A stretch of DNA of 18,361 nucleotides, from assembly GCA_964540605.1 (NCBI GenBank), contig CAZINM010000017.1, positions 1 through 18,361 of the forward strand, written 5' to 3'. The position numbers and the translations under genes were made by a program. Shown in pieces: positions 7,135-15,187 of this stretch. Every line of letters starts with the position of its first letter. The stretch's first letter is position 1. Source of the stretch: CAZINM01 sp964540605 (GTDB lineage Bacteria > Patescibacteriota > Dojkabacteria > SC72 > JAHDCA01). Below the pieces are notes generated by a model that saw only the letters and a list, made by a program, of their open reading frames with translations, did not search any database and was not told the DNA's origin.

Positions 7135-7773
7135 ATGAAAATCCCCTTTACAGATAATTACGATGATCTTTCTAATGAAAGAGGTTATCAATTCAAATTT
7201 TACTGTGAGAAATGTGGCAATGGTTATATGAGTTCATTTCAAAAATCTGCAACGGGTACATTGGCAGGTGCTATGAATATTGTAGGAGGACTATTTGGAG
7301 GTAAGATCGCCACTATCGCTAATACTTCTGATGATGTTCATAGGATGGCTGCTGGACCTCAGCATGACAAAGCTTTAGATGATGCAGTGAAAGAGATATC
7401 TGCTTCTTTTGCCCAATGCAAAAGATGTGGTTCGTGGGTTTGTAAAGAGGTTTGTTGGAATCATGAAAGAGGTTTATGTAAAGAATGTGCACCAATGCTA
7501 GCTGAAGAAATGTCAGCTGCACAAGCACAACATTCAAGAGAAGAGGCTTTTGCTCATGCAAGAATGTCAAAATCTGAAAAGCATTTAACAGAAAAAGATT
7601 GGGACGATCAAAAGGTTGCTCAATGTCCAAGCTGTGGTGCCGAAATTAAAGCTCATGCGAAGTTTTGTGAAGAGTGTGGTACAAAATTATCTCAAGTTAC
7701 AAAATGTCCAAAATGTGGTGGAGAAGTAAAAGAGGGTGCAAAATTTTGTCCTAGTTGTGGAGAGAAGTTATGA
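7135..7773 (+). CDS. Multi-zinc-ribbon protein
   Basis: The 212-residue soluble protein carries sixteen cysteines in eight pairs: C24/C27, C95/C98, C103/C107, C115/C118, C164/C167, C178/C181, C191/C194 and C205/C208. The last eight form a double zinc ribbon of the CPSCGAEI...KFCEECG and CPKCGGE...KFCPSCGEKL type. The first eight may form one or two further zinc sites, separated by a Gly/Ala-rich stretch (40-65). Residues 120-160 are helical and charged. There is no signal peptide or membrane segment. No catalytic domain is visible; zinc-ribbon stacks usually bind proteins or nucleic acid. The stop is TGA, showing that UGA is a stop in this organism. The gene ends 31 bases from the convergent FecR-domain gene. 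Function unknown. Confidence 0.8.
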   Translation: MKIPFTDNYDDLSNERGYQFKFYCEKCGNGYMSSFQKSATGTLAGAMNIVGGLFGGKIATIANTSDDVHRMAAGPQHDKALDDAVKEISASFAQCKRCGSWVCKEVCWNHERGLCKECAPMLAEEMSAAQAQHSREEAFAHARMSKSEKHLTEKDWDDQKVAQCPSCGAEIKAHAKFCEECGTKLSQVTKCPKCGGEVKEGAKFCPSCGEKL

Positions 7774-7804
7774 TGCTTTATTAGATAAAATAATTCGAGG
7801 ATCC

Positions 7805-9421
7805 TTAGAGATCTTCAAGCTGAAAAGATTCTGCAATATCTTGAAAATAATTGATATCAATATTCTCAACAGCATCAGGATATCCACCATTCGGCCACTC
7901 AAGAATATAACCGCTACCATCCTCAAATTGATATAAAGATATAAATGAATCTGCATATATTGGATTATTAAGTATCTCATCATAATCTTCGGTTTGAAAT
8001 AGAGAAATTCTAAATACTTCTGTGCTACCTTGTGGGCACATATCTGTAAATAAAGTGCTCTCATCTATCTTATAACAAGCCACAAATATATTATCCAAAT
8101 CTTTATAGAACTCAATCTTTTGTATCTCACTTCCTAGATCAACAGAAAATTCATTTTCTACTGTATACCTTGTATTTCCTAGATCTTCAGAAATGGGATT
8201 TTTCGTAAATGCAGGAATAAAGATTAAAACTATAAATATTATGAAAAGTAAAAAATCGAATAGAAGGAGAAGTATACCTAATAGATATTTCTTTTTGATC
8301 AATAAGATAAACGAAATTACAAATATGATAAAACAGATAAAGAGTAACCCTAGTGCAAAAATGTTTAAATTTAGACCAGAAGTAGTTGTTACTTTATCAT
8401 CATCATTATTTTGAGTTGGAATATTACCTGTAGAATATATCGTTACGATCTCACCAGAATTTACAATAATTTCCTCTCCATCACTCTTATTTATTACTGA
8501 TACACTTCCTTCATCAACATAAACTTCTGTATCAAGTGTTATCTCATCAACTGATGTTGTAAATCTAGTTCCTCTAACTCCAATTGTTGCACTTGGAGTA
8601 ACAATTTCAAAACTGGCTTTAATTTCTAGTGGAGGTCTGACAGATGAATCTATTTGACCTTTTCGCAAATTTATTGATGTTCGAGCCAAATTTCCATCAT
8701 AACTAAGTTGTGATACTGAGAAAAGCGTTAATTCCTGAACTGTTAGAGTAGCAATGTCTTTAACAGAGAATTCAACCTTTGATTCAAAACCTGTTGAAAT
8801 ATAATCACCAGCAACAAGAACATCTCCAACTTTTGCAGTTACAAAATTATCAATGCCTCCTTTACTTATTTCAGCATCGCCTGTTATTTTTACGATCTCA
8901 ATTTCAAGATCATCAAAGATAGAGATCTCTTTTACTCCACATAAACTTGAGTTATTGATCATATCTGCAAGATAATCATATGAGTACTCATCCATTTGTG
9001 CTTTGTATTTTGCAGTTAATTCCTGATCATCAAAAGATATACTAGAACTAATAATTATTCTGTATTCGCCACAAAATGCGTAAGCAATTGGATTGTAGAC
9101 GATCCAATCATCAGCTATTACATTAGGTTCTGCCCGAAGTATATAGAGACCCGCTCCATTTTTTGTAGATTCATAATAATCTCCTGTGATCAGATCTTCC
9201 GTCTTGGTAAAATATACTGAAACATAAACTTGTGGGGTGCCCTCTTTAGTAAAGTAGCCTCCAGACTCTGATATCTCTGATTCAAATGAATGATCTTGAG
9301 ATATCTTATTTTGAAAAATTTCAAGCTGGTTAATTATTTCACTATCATCACTTGCTACTACTGGTGAATTTAAAAATAGAAAACAGAACAAGCAAATGAT
9401 TGTTAATTTCAAATATTTCAT
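7805..9421 (-). CDS. FecR-domain membrane protein
   Basis: The 538-residue protein starts with a signal peptide (about 1-24, ending PVVAS). A unique domain (25-175) leads into a FecR-like domain at about 190-330, whose core TPSATIGVRGTRF at 275-287 matches the family signature. Two close transmembrane helices follow (about 353-376 and 379-404). A C-terminal domain (405-538) of unknown type ends the protein. With an N-terminal signal and a two-helix hairpin, both soluble regions should be on the outside. FecR domains in Gram-negatives relay signals to ECF sigma factors, but no sigma factor is visible here, so a structural or sensory surface role is as likely. It follows hisS by 11 bases and is probably co-transcribed with it. 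Confidence 0.8.
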   Translation of the reverse strand: MKYLKLTIICLFCFLFLNSPVVASDDSEIINQLEIFQNKISQDHSFESEISESGGYFTKEGTPQVYVSVYFTKTEDLITGDYYESTKNGAGLYILRAEPNVIADDWIVYNPIAYAFCGEYRIIISSSISFDDQELTAKYKAQMDEYSYDYLADMINNSSLCGVKEISIFDDLEIEIVKITGDAEISKGGIDNFVTAKVGDVLVAGDYISTGFESKVEFSVKDIATLTVQELTLFSVSQLSYDGNLARTSINLRKGQIDSSVRPPLEIKASFEIVTPSATIGVRGTRFTTSVDEITLDTEVYVDEGSVSVINKSDGEEIIVNSGEIVTIYSTGNIPTQNNDDDKVTTTSGLNLNIFALGLLFICFIIFVISFILLIKKKYLLGILLLLFDFLLFIIFIVLIFIPAFTKNPISEDLGNTRYTVENEFSVDLGSEIQKIEFYKDLDNIFVACYKIDESTLFTDMCPQGSTEVFRISLFQTEDYDEILNNPIYADSFISLYQFEDGSGYILEWPNGGYPDAVENIDINYFQDIAESFQLEDL

Positions 9422-9432
9422 TTAAGGAGTTA

Positions 9433-10725
9433 TTAAATTAATTCATCAAACAATTCATCAATCTCAACCATTTTTTGTTCACCACTTATCATATCTTTTA
9501 AACCATACTTACCTTGTGATACTTCTTCCTCTCCCAATATAACTACATAAGGTATTCTCATCCTATCAGCGTATTTCATACCAGCTTTGAATCCCATCAT
9601 AACTTCACAATTAACATTTTTTCCTCTCAAGATATTTACGACTTTCAAACCTTCATTTTGATACTGTGGCATTCCAGTTACCAAAACTTTTGTTGAACTC
9701 ATTTCATTTGCTTCGATCAAGTCATTTTCTAACAAGCAATCAAACAATCTTGTTAAACCAATACTTAATCCAACGCCTGGAAATTTATTGTCTGTATAAT
9801 ATGATGCTAGATCATCATATCTCCCTCCAGAACATACAGAACCAAATTGAGGATAATCAGTTAGAATCGTTTCATAAACTGTACCAGTGTAATAATCCAA
9901 ACCTCTTGCAATTGTTAGATCGACCTGATAATTATTCGCATCAACACCAAGTAATGGGAGATAATCCAATACAATTCTTAATTCCTTTATACCATCAAGA
10001 TATTTTTGATTTGATATTTTGAGTTTTTCAAGGTTTTCAATGACATTCTCATTGATCGATATGAAATTTAGAATAGAATCAATTTTGTTACTGCTTATTC
10101 CAATGCTATTAAATTCTTCTCGAACAAATTGCTCTCCTTTTTTATCCAACTTGTCTAAAATTCTTAAAATATCAGTAATTTGATCTGATAGATCTAGTGA
10201 GTCAAAAAATCCGTTTAATATTTTTCTATTATTCAGTTTCACTTTGAATTTTTCAAAGCCGAATCTGTTAAAGATCTCACATGCCATAGCTACAACTTCA
10301 GCATCATAACAAAGATCAAGAGAATCTCGACCAATCACATCCATATCACATTGATAAAACTCTCTAAATCTTCCTGCTTGACTCTTTTCACCTCGATAAA
10401 CTTTACCAATATTTCCAACTTTGAATGGGAAAATAAGTTCATTTTGATATTCAGTAACATATCTCGCCAATGGGACAGTTAGATCAAACCTTAAAGCAAT
10501 GTCATTATCTCCTTTTTGGAATCGGTAGATCTGTTTATCTGTTTCTCCACCACCTTTTGTCAATAATACTTCTGCTCGTTCAAGTAGGGGAGTTTCAATT
10601 GGTCTAAAGCCAAATAAATCATATACTTCTCTAATAATTTTTAGCATTTTATTAAATGCTCTTTGTTGTTCAGGAAGCAGTTCCATAAATCCAGTCATAG
10701 GTTTTGTATTGATATTGTTACTCAT
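9433..10725 (-). CDS. hisS: Histidyl-tRNA synthetase
   Basis: The 430-residue protein has all class II HisRS marks. The N-terminal GFMELLPEQQ (12-21) belongs to the GFMELLP-type HisRS subgroup. Motif 2 is YRGE...RFREFYQ (110-125). The histidine-specific loop is ARGLDYYTG (273-281), GGRYD is at 300-304, and motif 3 is PGVGLSIGLTRL (316-327). An anticodon-binding domain forms the C-terminus (from about 343). It charges tRNA-His in the cytosol. Length is normal for the family. The start ATG is preceded by AT-rich sequence without a clear Shine-Dalgarno. A candidate structured RNA with a terminator lies immediately upstream and could act as its leader. The FecR-domain gene follows 11 bases downstream. 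Confidence 0.97.
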   Translation of the reverse strand: MSNNINTKPMTGFMELLPEQQRAFNKMLKIIREVYDLFGFRPIETPLLERAEVLLTKGGGETDKQIYRFQKGDNDIALRFDLTVPLARYVTEYQNELIFPFKVGNIGKVYRGEKSQAGRFREFYQCDMDVIGRDSLDLCYDAEVVAMACEIFNRFGFEKFKVKLNNRKILNGFFDSLDLSDQITDILRILDKLDKKGEQFVREEFNSIGISSNKIDSILNFISINENVIENLEKLKISNQKYLDGIKELRIVLDYLPLLGVDANNYQVDLTIARGLDYYTGTVYETILTDYPQFGSVCSGGRYDDLASYYTDNKFPGVGLSIGLTRLFDCLLENDLIEANEMSSTKVLVTGMPQYQNEGLKVVNILRGKNVNCEVMMGFKAGMKYADRMRIPYVVILGEEEVSQGKYGLKDMISGEQKMVEIDELFDELI

Positions 10726-10763
10726 ATTTTTCTTAATTTAAAATTAACATATTATTAATAAAT

Positions 10764-10783
10764 AAAAAATCCGCTTTCGCGGA
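10764..10783 (-). terminator. Intrinsic terminator before hisS
   Basis: On the minus strand TCCGC-GAAA-GCGGA (10783-10770) forms a 5-bp G+C stem with a GNRA loop, followed at once by TTTTTT (10769-10764) and more T/A. It sits 38 bases upstream of the hisS ATG, so it ends an upstream RNA or attenuates hisS. Confidence 0.75.
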
Positions 10784-10882
10784 ATCTGATTTGGCACCAT
10801 CTGACATAAAACAGAATATAAACACCGATAGTGCCTATATATGATGAACTCTGTTTTGTGCATTCTTTATTAATTTCATACT
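10764..10882 (-). ncRNA. Candidate pseudoknotted RNA (hisS leader or independent small RNA)
   Basis: On the minus strand, two helices cross. AAAACAGA (10857-10850) pairs with TCTGTTTT (10815-10808). GGCACTATC (10835-10827) pairs with GATGGTGCC (10801-10793) through nine pairs, one of them T-G. The order of the four arms makes an H-type pseudoknot of about 65 bases with loops of 14, 11 and 6 bases. It is followed by eight bases and the terminator. An extended -10 promoter lies upstream, giving an RNA of about 119 bases. Riboswitches and attenuators often look like this. It resembles no riboswitch I know well, and lacks T-box features. No small ORF is obvious within it. It could control hisS by termination or be a free small RNA. 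Confidence 0.5.
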
Positions 10883-10888
10883 ATTCAT

Positions 10889-10897
10889 ATTATAGCA
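10889..10897 (-). promoter_or_regulatory. Extended -10 promoter (TGC-TATAAT)
   Basis: Minus strand TGC (10897-10895) directly precedes a perfect TATAAT (10894-10889). The -35 position (TTTATT, 10917-10912, 17-base spacer) is weak, as extended -10 promoters tolerate. Expected start is near 10882. Confidence 0.55.
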
Positions 10898-10928
10898 TTA
10901 AAGCTTATTTTAATAAAGCTTTATGCAT

Positions 10929-11434
10929 CTAAACATATCTATAATTATGTTCAAATGTCCATTCATGACCTTTCAAAAAGCTAACAACAGGTTCGATGGA
11001 TTTTCTATCCATTTGGTGTTCAGTTTCGATCTGTATTGATCTTAATTTGATCTTTTGAAATATATTTAGTTTCGATTGATCTACTTGACCTATCAACTTA
11101 ACATAGCCTGCTAAACCTTCTCGTATTTCTTGAGGTATCATTTCATATGATCTTTTACTTCCCTCAGATTCGGGGGATTCTAATCCTACAGAGTATAAAT
11201 ATACAGGTTTATCCTTTAATTTATCCCAATTCTTAATTAAAAAATCTTTCGCTTCGATTTTACCTTTATAAGTCCTGCTTCCTATTACGATCTTATAATA
11301 TTTATTAACATCTTCGATCATAAATTTATCAATATTAATTAACTCAATATCTGGTTCTTCTTTTTTGATCCAATCTGCGTATGTTTTTGTAGATCCGAAT
11401 TCAGTTTTATATATAAAATTACACTTCTTCTCAT
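10929..11434 (-). pseudogene. Flavodoxin-domain protein, frameshifted near the N-terminus
   Basis: The natural start is ATG 11434-11432, eight bases after AAAGGA, a fair Shine-Dalgarno. It reads MRRSVILY, then a TA repeat shifts the frame and the frame stops after 31 codons. In the other frame the protein continues as YKTEFGSTKTYADWIKK (an FMN-phosphate-loop-like segment) and runs to the stop at 10929. Removing one TA joins the two halves perfectly as MRRSVILYKTEFGSTKTY. A 130-residue ORF from an internal ATG at 11321 is open but lacks the FMN phosphate loop. The repaired protein of 167 residues resembles HemG-like flavodoxin-domain proteins, which use FMN in electron transfer. It would be the last gene of the cytochrome-b5/DUF2177 operon. 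Real mutation, switchable repeat or sequencing error cannot be told apart here. Confidence 0.75.
11408..11415. repeat. TA dinucleotide repeat at the flavodoxin frameshift
   Basis: Four TA units within TTTTATATATAAAA. Three units would restore the flavodoxin frame; the present number breaks it. Confidence 0.85.
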
Positions 11435-11457
11435 ATCTATATCCTTTTATTTGAATA

Positions 11458-11835
11458 TTAACTTAACCAAACAACTACAGCTGTAACAAGTGTTGCAAGT
11501 ATACCTCCCCAAAGCATATCAGATATTGCGACATTTAAACTCCATCCTCTCAAAACTGCTAAATTAGTCAATGAGTAAGTTGCATATGTGGCAAATCCAA
11601 ATATAAAAGCTTTTATTAGAGTCATTTTAATATCTGTTGTATGTTCTCTAATGACCAAGAACCAAAGAGCTAAACAAAATATTAAATAAAAGATAACAGC
11701 TGGAACTAATTTAGGCTGAGATGATAATAGATCTGTAGGTAGTTGTGATCTATATTGTTTATTAACTACTAATTGGATCCATACAATATCTATAAGCAAA
11801 AAAGATACAATAGTTGCGATTATTTCTTTTAACAT
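11458..11835 (-). CDS. DUF2177-family membrane protein
   Basis: The 125-residue protein has four hydrophobic segments (about 4-25, 42-62, 71-92 and 101-124) and almost no soluble part. The signature FATYATYSLTNLAVLRGWSL and the following DMLWGG match the DUF2177 family, whose biochemical role is not established. A strong Shine-Dalgarno AAGGAG (complement of 11842-11847) lies six bases before the ATG. It sits 17 bases after the cytochrome-b5-like gene and 23 bases before the flavodoxin gene, all on one strand, so it likely works with them in membrane redox or cofactor handling. That link is inference from context only. Confidence 0.88.
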   Translation of the reverse strand: MLKEIIATIVSFLLIDIVWIQLVVNKQYRSQLPTDLLSSQPKLVPAVIFYLIFCLALWFLVIREHTTDIKMTLIKAFIFGFATYATYSLTNLAVLRGWSLNVAISDMLWGGILATLVTAVVVWLS

Positions 11836-11852
11836 TTTAAACTCCTTAAAAA

Positions 11853-12671
11853 TTATTTAAAAGTAGCTTTTACTTGAGATAAATATTGTAACCAGCGCTG
11901 GATGAAATGAGATATTGCCAAAACTCCCATCGAAATTGACAATTCTACATGCCAATATAGAAAGTCAAATTTAATTTCATATAAAGCCGGGAATTGATAT
12001 CTTAAAATTAGAAATACTCCAAAACCGAAAGCTGGAATTAAAGAGAGTAGAAGTAAAGTATTATATATCATGTTGAACTTATGGAGACTGAAATTCTTTA
12101 TCAATTTTCGTTTTGCAACTAGATAGCTACCCCAATAAATAATTACTGTTACTAATAATGGAATGATCAAATTGTAAGGATTTAAACCCATATCAGATAT
12201 TGTACCTTCATCATTCTTATTAGTAATATTGATAGAATCAGTATTATTACTAGTATCACCAGTAGAATCTTCTTCAATTAAAATATTATCTTCTAGATCG
12301 GTATTTATTGCCTCATCCTTTTCAGCCATTTCATTATTTGCAGTTTCAACTTCTAATTCTCCGATCTTATAATATTCAAGTAAAGAGTAAGAGCTTTGCC
12401 TATGATCTCGTCCAATTCCCGCTTTTGTCTCAAAATCTATTGTCATATCCATACCACACCAATCAGCAATTTCCATGTATACATCGTGAGATTCAACATA
12501 ATCGGAGATGTCATAAACATAGTTATCATAAACAACCCAACAGTCATCAACTGTATCATGTTCAGCAACATCATCATTACTATAAATATCTGCTGCGAAA
12601 ATTTTACTATTTACTGTAGATAAAAGAAAAATTACAACCATTAACAAAGATATTTTTGATATGAAATTCAT
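11853..12671 (-). CDS. Secreted cytochrome-b5-like domain with C-terminal membrane domain
   Basis: The 272-residue protein has a signal peptide (1-27, ending KIFAAD). A cytochrome-b5-like domain spans about 30-106. Its two likely axial heme ligands are His62 (SHDVY, where typical members have HPGG) and His90 (GRDHRQSSYSLLEYYKIG). An acidic, Asn/Thr-rich linker (107-162) connects it to a membrane domain with helices at about 166-186, 200-223 and 238-258. That domain has His197, His241 and His255, which could bind a second heme as in cytochrome-b-like bundles. The protein would move electrons at the outer membrane face. C44 and C72 could form a disulfide. It is the first gene of the set with DUF2177 and flavodoxin. 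Heme binding is inferred; HPGG loss is notable. Confidence 0.78.
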   Translation of the reverse strand: MNFISKISLLMVVIFLLSTVNSKIFAADIYSNDDVAEHDTVDDCWVVYDNYVYDISDYVESHDVYMEIADWCGMDMTIDFETKAGIGRDHRQSSYSLLEYYKIGELEVETANNEMAEKDEAINTDLEDNILIEEDSTGDTSNNTDSINITNKNDEGTISDMGLNPYNLIIPLLVTVIIYWGSYLVAKRKLIKNFSLHKFNMIYNTLLLLSLIPAFGFGVFLILRYQFPALYEIKFDFLYWHVELSISMGVLAISHFIQRWLQYLSQVKATFK

Positions 12672-12751
12672 TTTTGTTCTTTTTTTATTTAATATTTTAA
12701 TCTAACAAATATCTTAAAACATTAGAAGAAGTTAAATGTGGAGAAAATGTA

Positions 12752-12787
12752 TATAATCATATTATAAGTTAATTGATAATTATCAAT
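12752..12787 (+). promoter_or_regulatory. Promoter -10 and 16-bp palindrome upstream of the O-acylation operon
   Basis: TATAAT at 12752-12757 has no clear -35. Fourteen bases further on, ATTGATAA and TTATCAAT (12772-12787) form a perfect 16-bp palindrome just before the first gene of the operon. Its place in the early transcribed region suits a repressor site. The AT-rich background weakens the case. Confidence 0.4.
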
Positions 12788-12797
12788 AGCTCATCAG

Positions 12798-13775
12798 ATG
12801 AGAAGGTTGATCTATAAAAAACTATTTATTGCTGCCATTATATATGGTTTTGTTTTATTTCTGCCATTTTATTATTTTAAAAATAACGACCCTTTAAATA
12901 CTGAAAAAGTACCTTTTGATTCAAATTTAAAAGACGAAATAATAAAAGAAGCTCCCGACTATGTGTTTATTGGTAACAGTATGGTAGAAACAAGAATAAA
13001 TGAGAAATTGTTAGAAGATCTTACAGATTCGAAAATTAGATTATTCAAAAATCATGGATCAGCATCTTCTCAATGGTATCTATTCTTTAAAAACATTATC
13101 TCTGATCTGGATAATAAACCCAATGTTTTCTTTTTTTTTAGAGAGAACGAGTTTACAGAGCCAAACTTCAGAGCATCTGGTACATATACAAAGTATATTG
13201 AATCACTCAGTACAGACAATGAAACAGTCTACAATAATATAATTGGAGCTTCTTCAAAAGATCCTTGTGATAACTTTCTTACGAATATTCATAAAGATTC
13301 TTTTAATACAATAATTAATGAAACAATAGACCTTTCTGCAATGAATCTTATTGGTATAAGAACTGATACCACTTTTAAAGAAGGAATAGAATATTATTTT
13401 CGATTAGAAATGTTTAGACCTACAGAACAAGGAGATTTGCAAGAGGTAGAAGATCATAAGTACGATTTTCAAGCTAATATTGAGAATTCTTTTTTAGAAG
13501 AAATAATCGAGATCTCGAAAAAGAATAATATCAAAATTATATTGATAAGAGTTAAAAGTAGGCCTAATTATAAGGGTGAAGTGGTGATCTCAGAAAAGAT
13601 AAAAAAATATAATGAAGATATGGATCAATATCTTTTTAAGAATCAAATTATGATACATGATTTCACTTATGACAAAGAGATAAAAGCTGATTGGTATCGT
13701 GATGGTGATCACATATTAAAAACAAATGAATACACGAAGCATTTTTATGAAGTAATGAAGGAGGAGTTCGAATGA
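12798..13775 (+). CDS. SGNH-like exported partner of the MBOAT acyltransferase
   Basis: The 325-residue protein has an N-terminal signal anchor (about 8-27), so the main domain is outside the cell. It shows SGNH-hydrolase-type blocks: IGNSMVE with Ser61 as possible nucleophile, NHG at 85-87, and DGDH at 302-305 near the C-terminus, giving the Asp-x-x-His pair. In alginate (AlgI with AlgJ/AlgX), peptidoglycan (PatA/PatB) and D-alanine (DltB/DltD) systems, such a protein takes the acyl group from an MBOAT partner and places it on the polymer. Its stop overlaps the MBOAT start (ATGA), so the two are translationally coupled. The acceptor polymer is unknown. The start lacks a clear Shine-Dalgarno. 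Confidence 0.78.
   Translation: MRRLIYKKLFIAAIIYGFVLFLPFYYFKNNDPLNTEKVPFDSNLKDEIIKEAPDYVFIGNSMVETRINEKLLEDLTDSKIRLFKNHGSASSQWYLFFKNIISDLDNKPNVFFFFRENEFTEPNFRASGTYTKYIESLSTDNETVYNNIIGASSKDPCDNFLTNIHKDSFNTIINETIDLSAMNLIGIRTDTTFKEGIEYYFRLEMFRPTEQGDLQEVEDHKYDFQANIENSFLEEIIEISKKNNIKIILIRVKSRPNYKGEVVISEKIKKYNEDMDQYLFKNQIMIHDFTYDKEIKADWYRDGDHILKTNEYTKHFYEVMKEEFE
13758..13764 (+). promoter_or_regulatory. Strong ribosome binding site of the MBOAT gene
   Basis: AAGGAGG lies seven bases before the MBOAT ATG, within the last codons of the SGNH gene. It shows that the organism's ribosomes can use canonical Shine-Dalgarno pairing although most genes here lack it. Confidence 0.8.
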
Positions 13776-15178
13776 GTTTTCAATCAATAGATTTCTTAAT
13801 ATTTTTCATAATTATCTTTGTTTTATATTGGATATTAAAAAGATCATCAGTTCAAAATATATTACTTCTAACATCATCCTATTTTTTCATTTCATATGCT
13901 AATAAATGGTTTGGATTGCTACTGTTGATATCAAATATAGTGAACTATTCAATCAGTTTATTAATATCAAAAAAGAAGAAACTGAGGACTTTATTAATAC
14001 TTGGGGTTTCATTTAATCTAATGCTGCTTATTTATTTCAAGTATTTAGGTTTCTTTTCAGAAAATTTTAATGACCTTCTACTATTATTAAAATTGAAACC
14101 ACAGCAATTAAGTTTAAATATAATCTTACCTTTAGGAATATCTTTTTTTACATTTACAAATATTAGCTACCTAGTTGATGTTTATAAAAATGTTACGAAA
14201 GTTGAAAAGAATTTTATAAATTTCGCTTTATATATAAATTATTTCCCAAAATTAATTTCAGGACCAATTGAAAGATCAAAGGATTTCTTACAACAGATAT
14301 ATAGAGCGAGAAAGATCGATCTTCATATATTAAATAGTGCTTTAACAAGAATAATTTGGGGATACTTTAAAAAACTTGTGATCGCAGATAATTTAGCTAT
14401 ATCTGTAAATAAAATATTTATGCTAGAAAATATACCTATTCCGTTAATTATTGTTGGTACTATTTTATTCAGCTTCCAATTATATGCCGATTTTTCTGCC
14501 TATACAGATATTGCGATAGGGATCTCGAGATTATTTGGGATCAAGCTAAATGAAAACTTTAATTTCCCTTATATCTCAAGATCTCCTTCAGATTTTTGGA
14601 ATAGATGGCATACAACATTGTCTAAATGGATCAGAGATTACATCTATATTCCATTAGGTGGCTCAAGAAAAGGAAAAAATCGAACATATATAAATTTGAT
14701 AATAGCCTTCTGCTTAAGTGGTTTATGGCATGGTGCAAGTTGGAATTTTATATTATGGGGATTTTATTGGGCAATATTAGTGATCATCGAGAAAATATTA
14801 AAGCCTATTTTTTCGAGAATCAATAAGGGCTTTTTGACTAACCTCATAGGTGTATTTATAACTTTCATTCTTATTAATATCGGATGGTTGATCTTTTATG
14901 AAACTGATGTTCATTATCTTATAAAATATATCGAGATGTTAAATTTCTCAGTATCAACTTTTGAATGGAAAATGTCTTTATATATACTTTTAAAGAGTTT
15001 TATATATATAATTCCGTTCATTTATTATTATTTATGTAATAAGTTCGTAATTAAGATCATTAAGAAAAATGATCTTTTATTATTTGCAACACAACATGTA
15101 ATAAACGGTATATTGATACTTTTAATAATAATTATGTCTACTGATGTTAAAGGTGATTTTATTTATCAATCATTTTAG
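13772..15178 (+). CDS. MBOAT-family membrane O-acyltransferase
   Basis: The 468-residue polytopic membrane protein has the AlgI/DltB-type MBOAT pattern: LYADFSAYTDIAIGISRLFG (238-257), FWNRWHTTLSKWIRDYIYIP (275-294) with the conserved His280, and GLWHGASWNF (317-326) with His320 as the expected catalytic histidine. It moves acyl groups, usually acetyl, from a cytosolic donor across the membrane to an exported partner. That partner is the SGNH-like protein encoded just before it. The paired genes suggest O-acylation of a cell-surface polymer such as peptidoglycan or an exopolysaccharide. The start is fixed by an AAGGAGG seven bases upstream and by the ATGA overlap. The Rel-like gene follows nine bases downstream. 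Confidence in family is high, in substrate low. Confidence 0.94.
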   Translation: MSFQSIDFLIFFIIIFVLYWILKRSSVQNILLLTSSYFFISYANKWFGLLLLISNIVNYSISLLISKKKKLRTLLILGVSFNLMLLIYFKYLGFFSENFNDLLLLLKLKPQQLSLNIILPLGISFFTFTNISYLVDVYKNVTKVEKNFINFALYINYFPKLISGPIERSKDFLQQIYRARKIDLHILNSALTRIIWGYFKKLVIADNLAISVNKIFMLENIPIPLIIVGTILFSFQLYADFSAYTDIAIGISRLFGIKLNENFNFPYISRSPSDFWNRWHTTLSKWIRDYIYIPLGGSRKGKNRTYINLIIAFCLSGLWHGASWNFILWGFYWAILVIIEKILKPIFSRINKGFLTNLIGVFITFILINIGWLIFYETDVHYLIKYIEMLNFSVSTFEWKMSLYILLKSFIYIIPFIYYYLCNKFVIKIIKKNDLLLFATQHVINGILILLIIIMSTDVKGDFIYQSF

Positions 15179-15187
15179 TGATCTTAT

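Noticed and set aside
7771..7773. Alternative genetic code with UGA as glycine (seen in Gracilibacteria and Absconditabacteria)
   Set aside because: TGA ends this gene right after a complete zinc ribbon and also ends the SGNH gene in an ATGA overlap, and no gene needs TGA read-through.
7768..8064. Second minus-strand frame overlapping the end of the FecR-domain gene
   Set aside because: The overlapping 538-residue frame has signal peptide, FecR core and membrane helices; the shorter one has no recognisable content.
10726..10928. T-box leader of hisS
   Set aside because: No T-box sequence (GGTGGNACCGCG-type) or long specifier stem is present; the region is too short.
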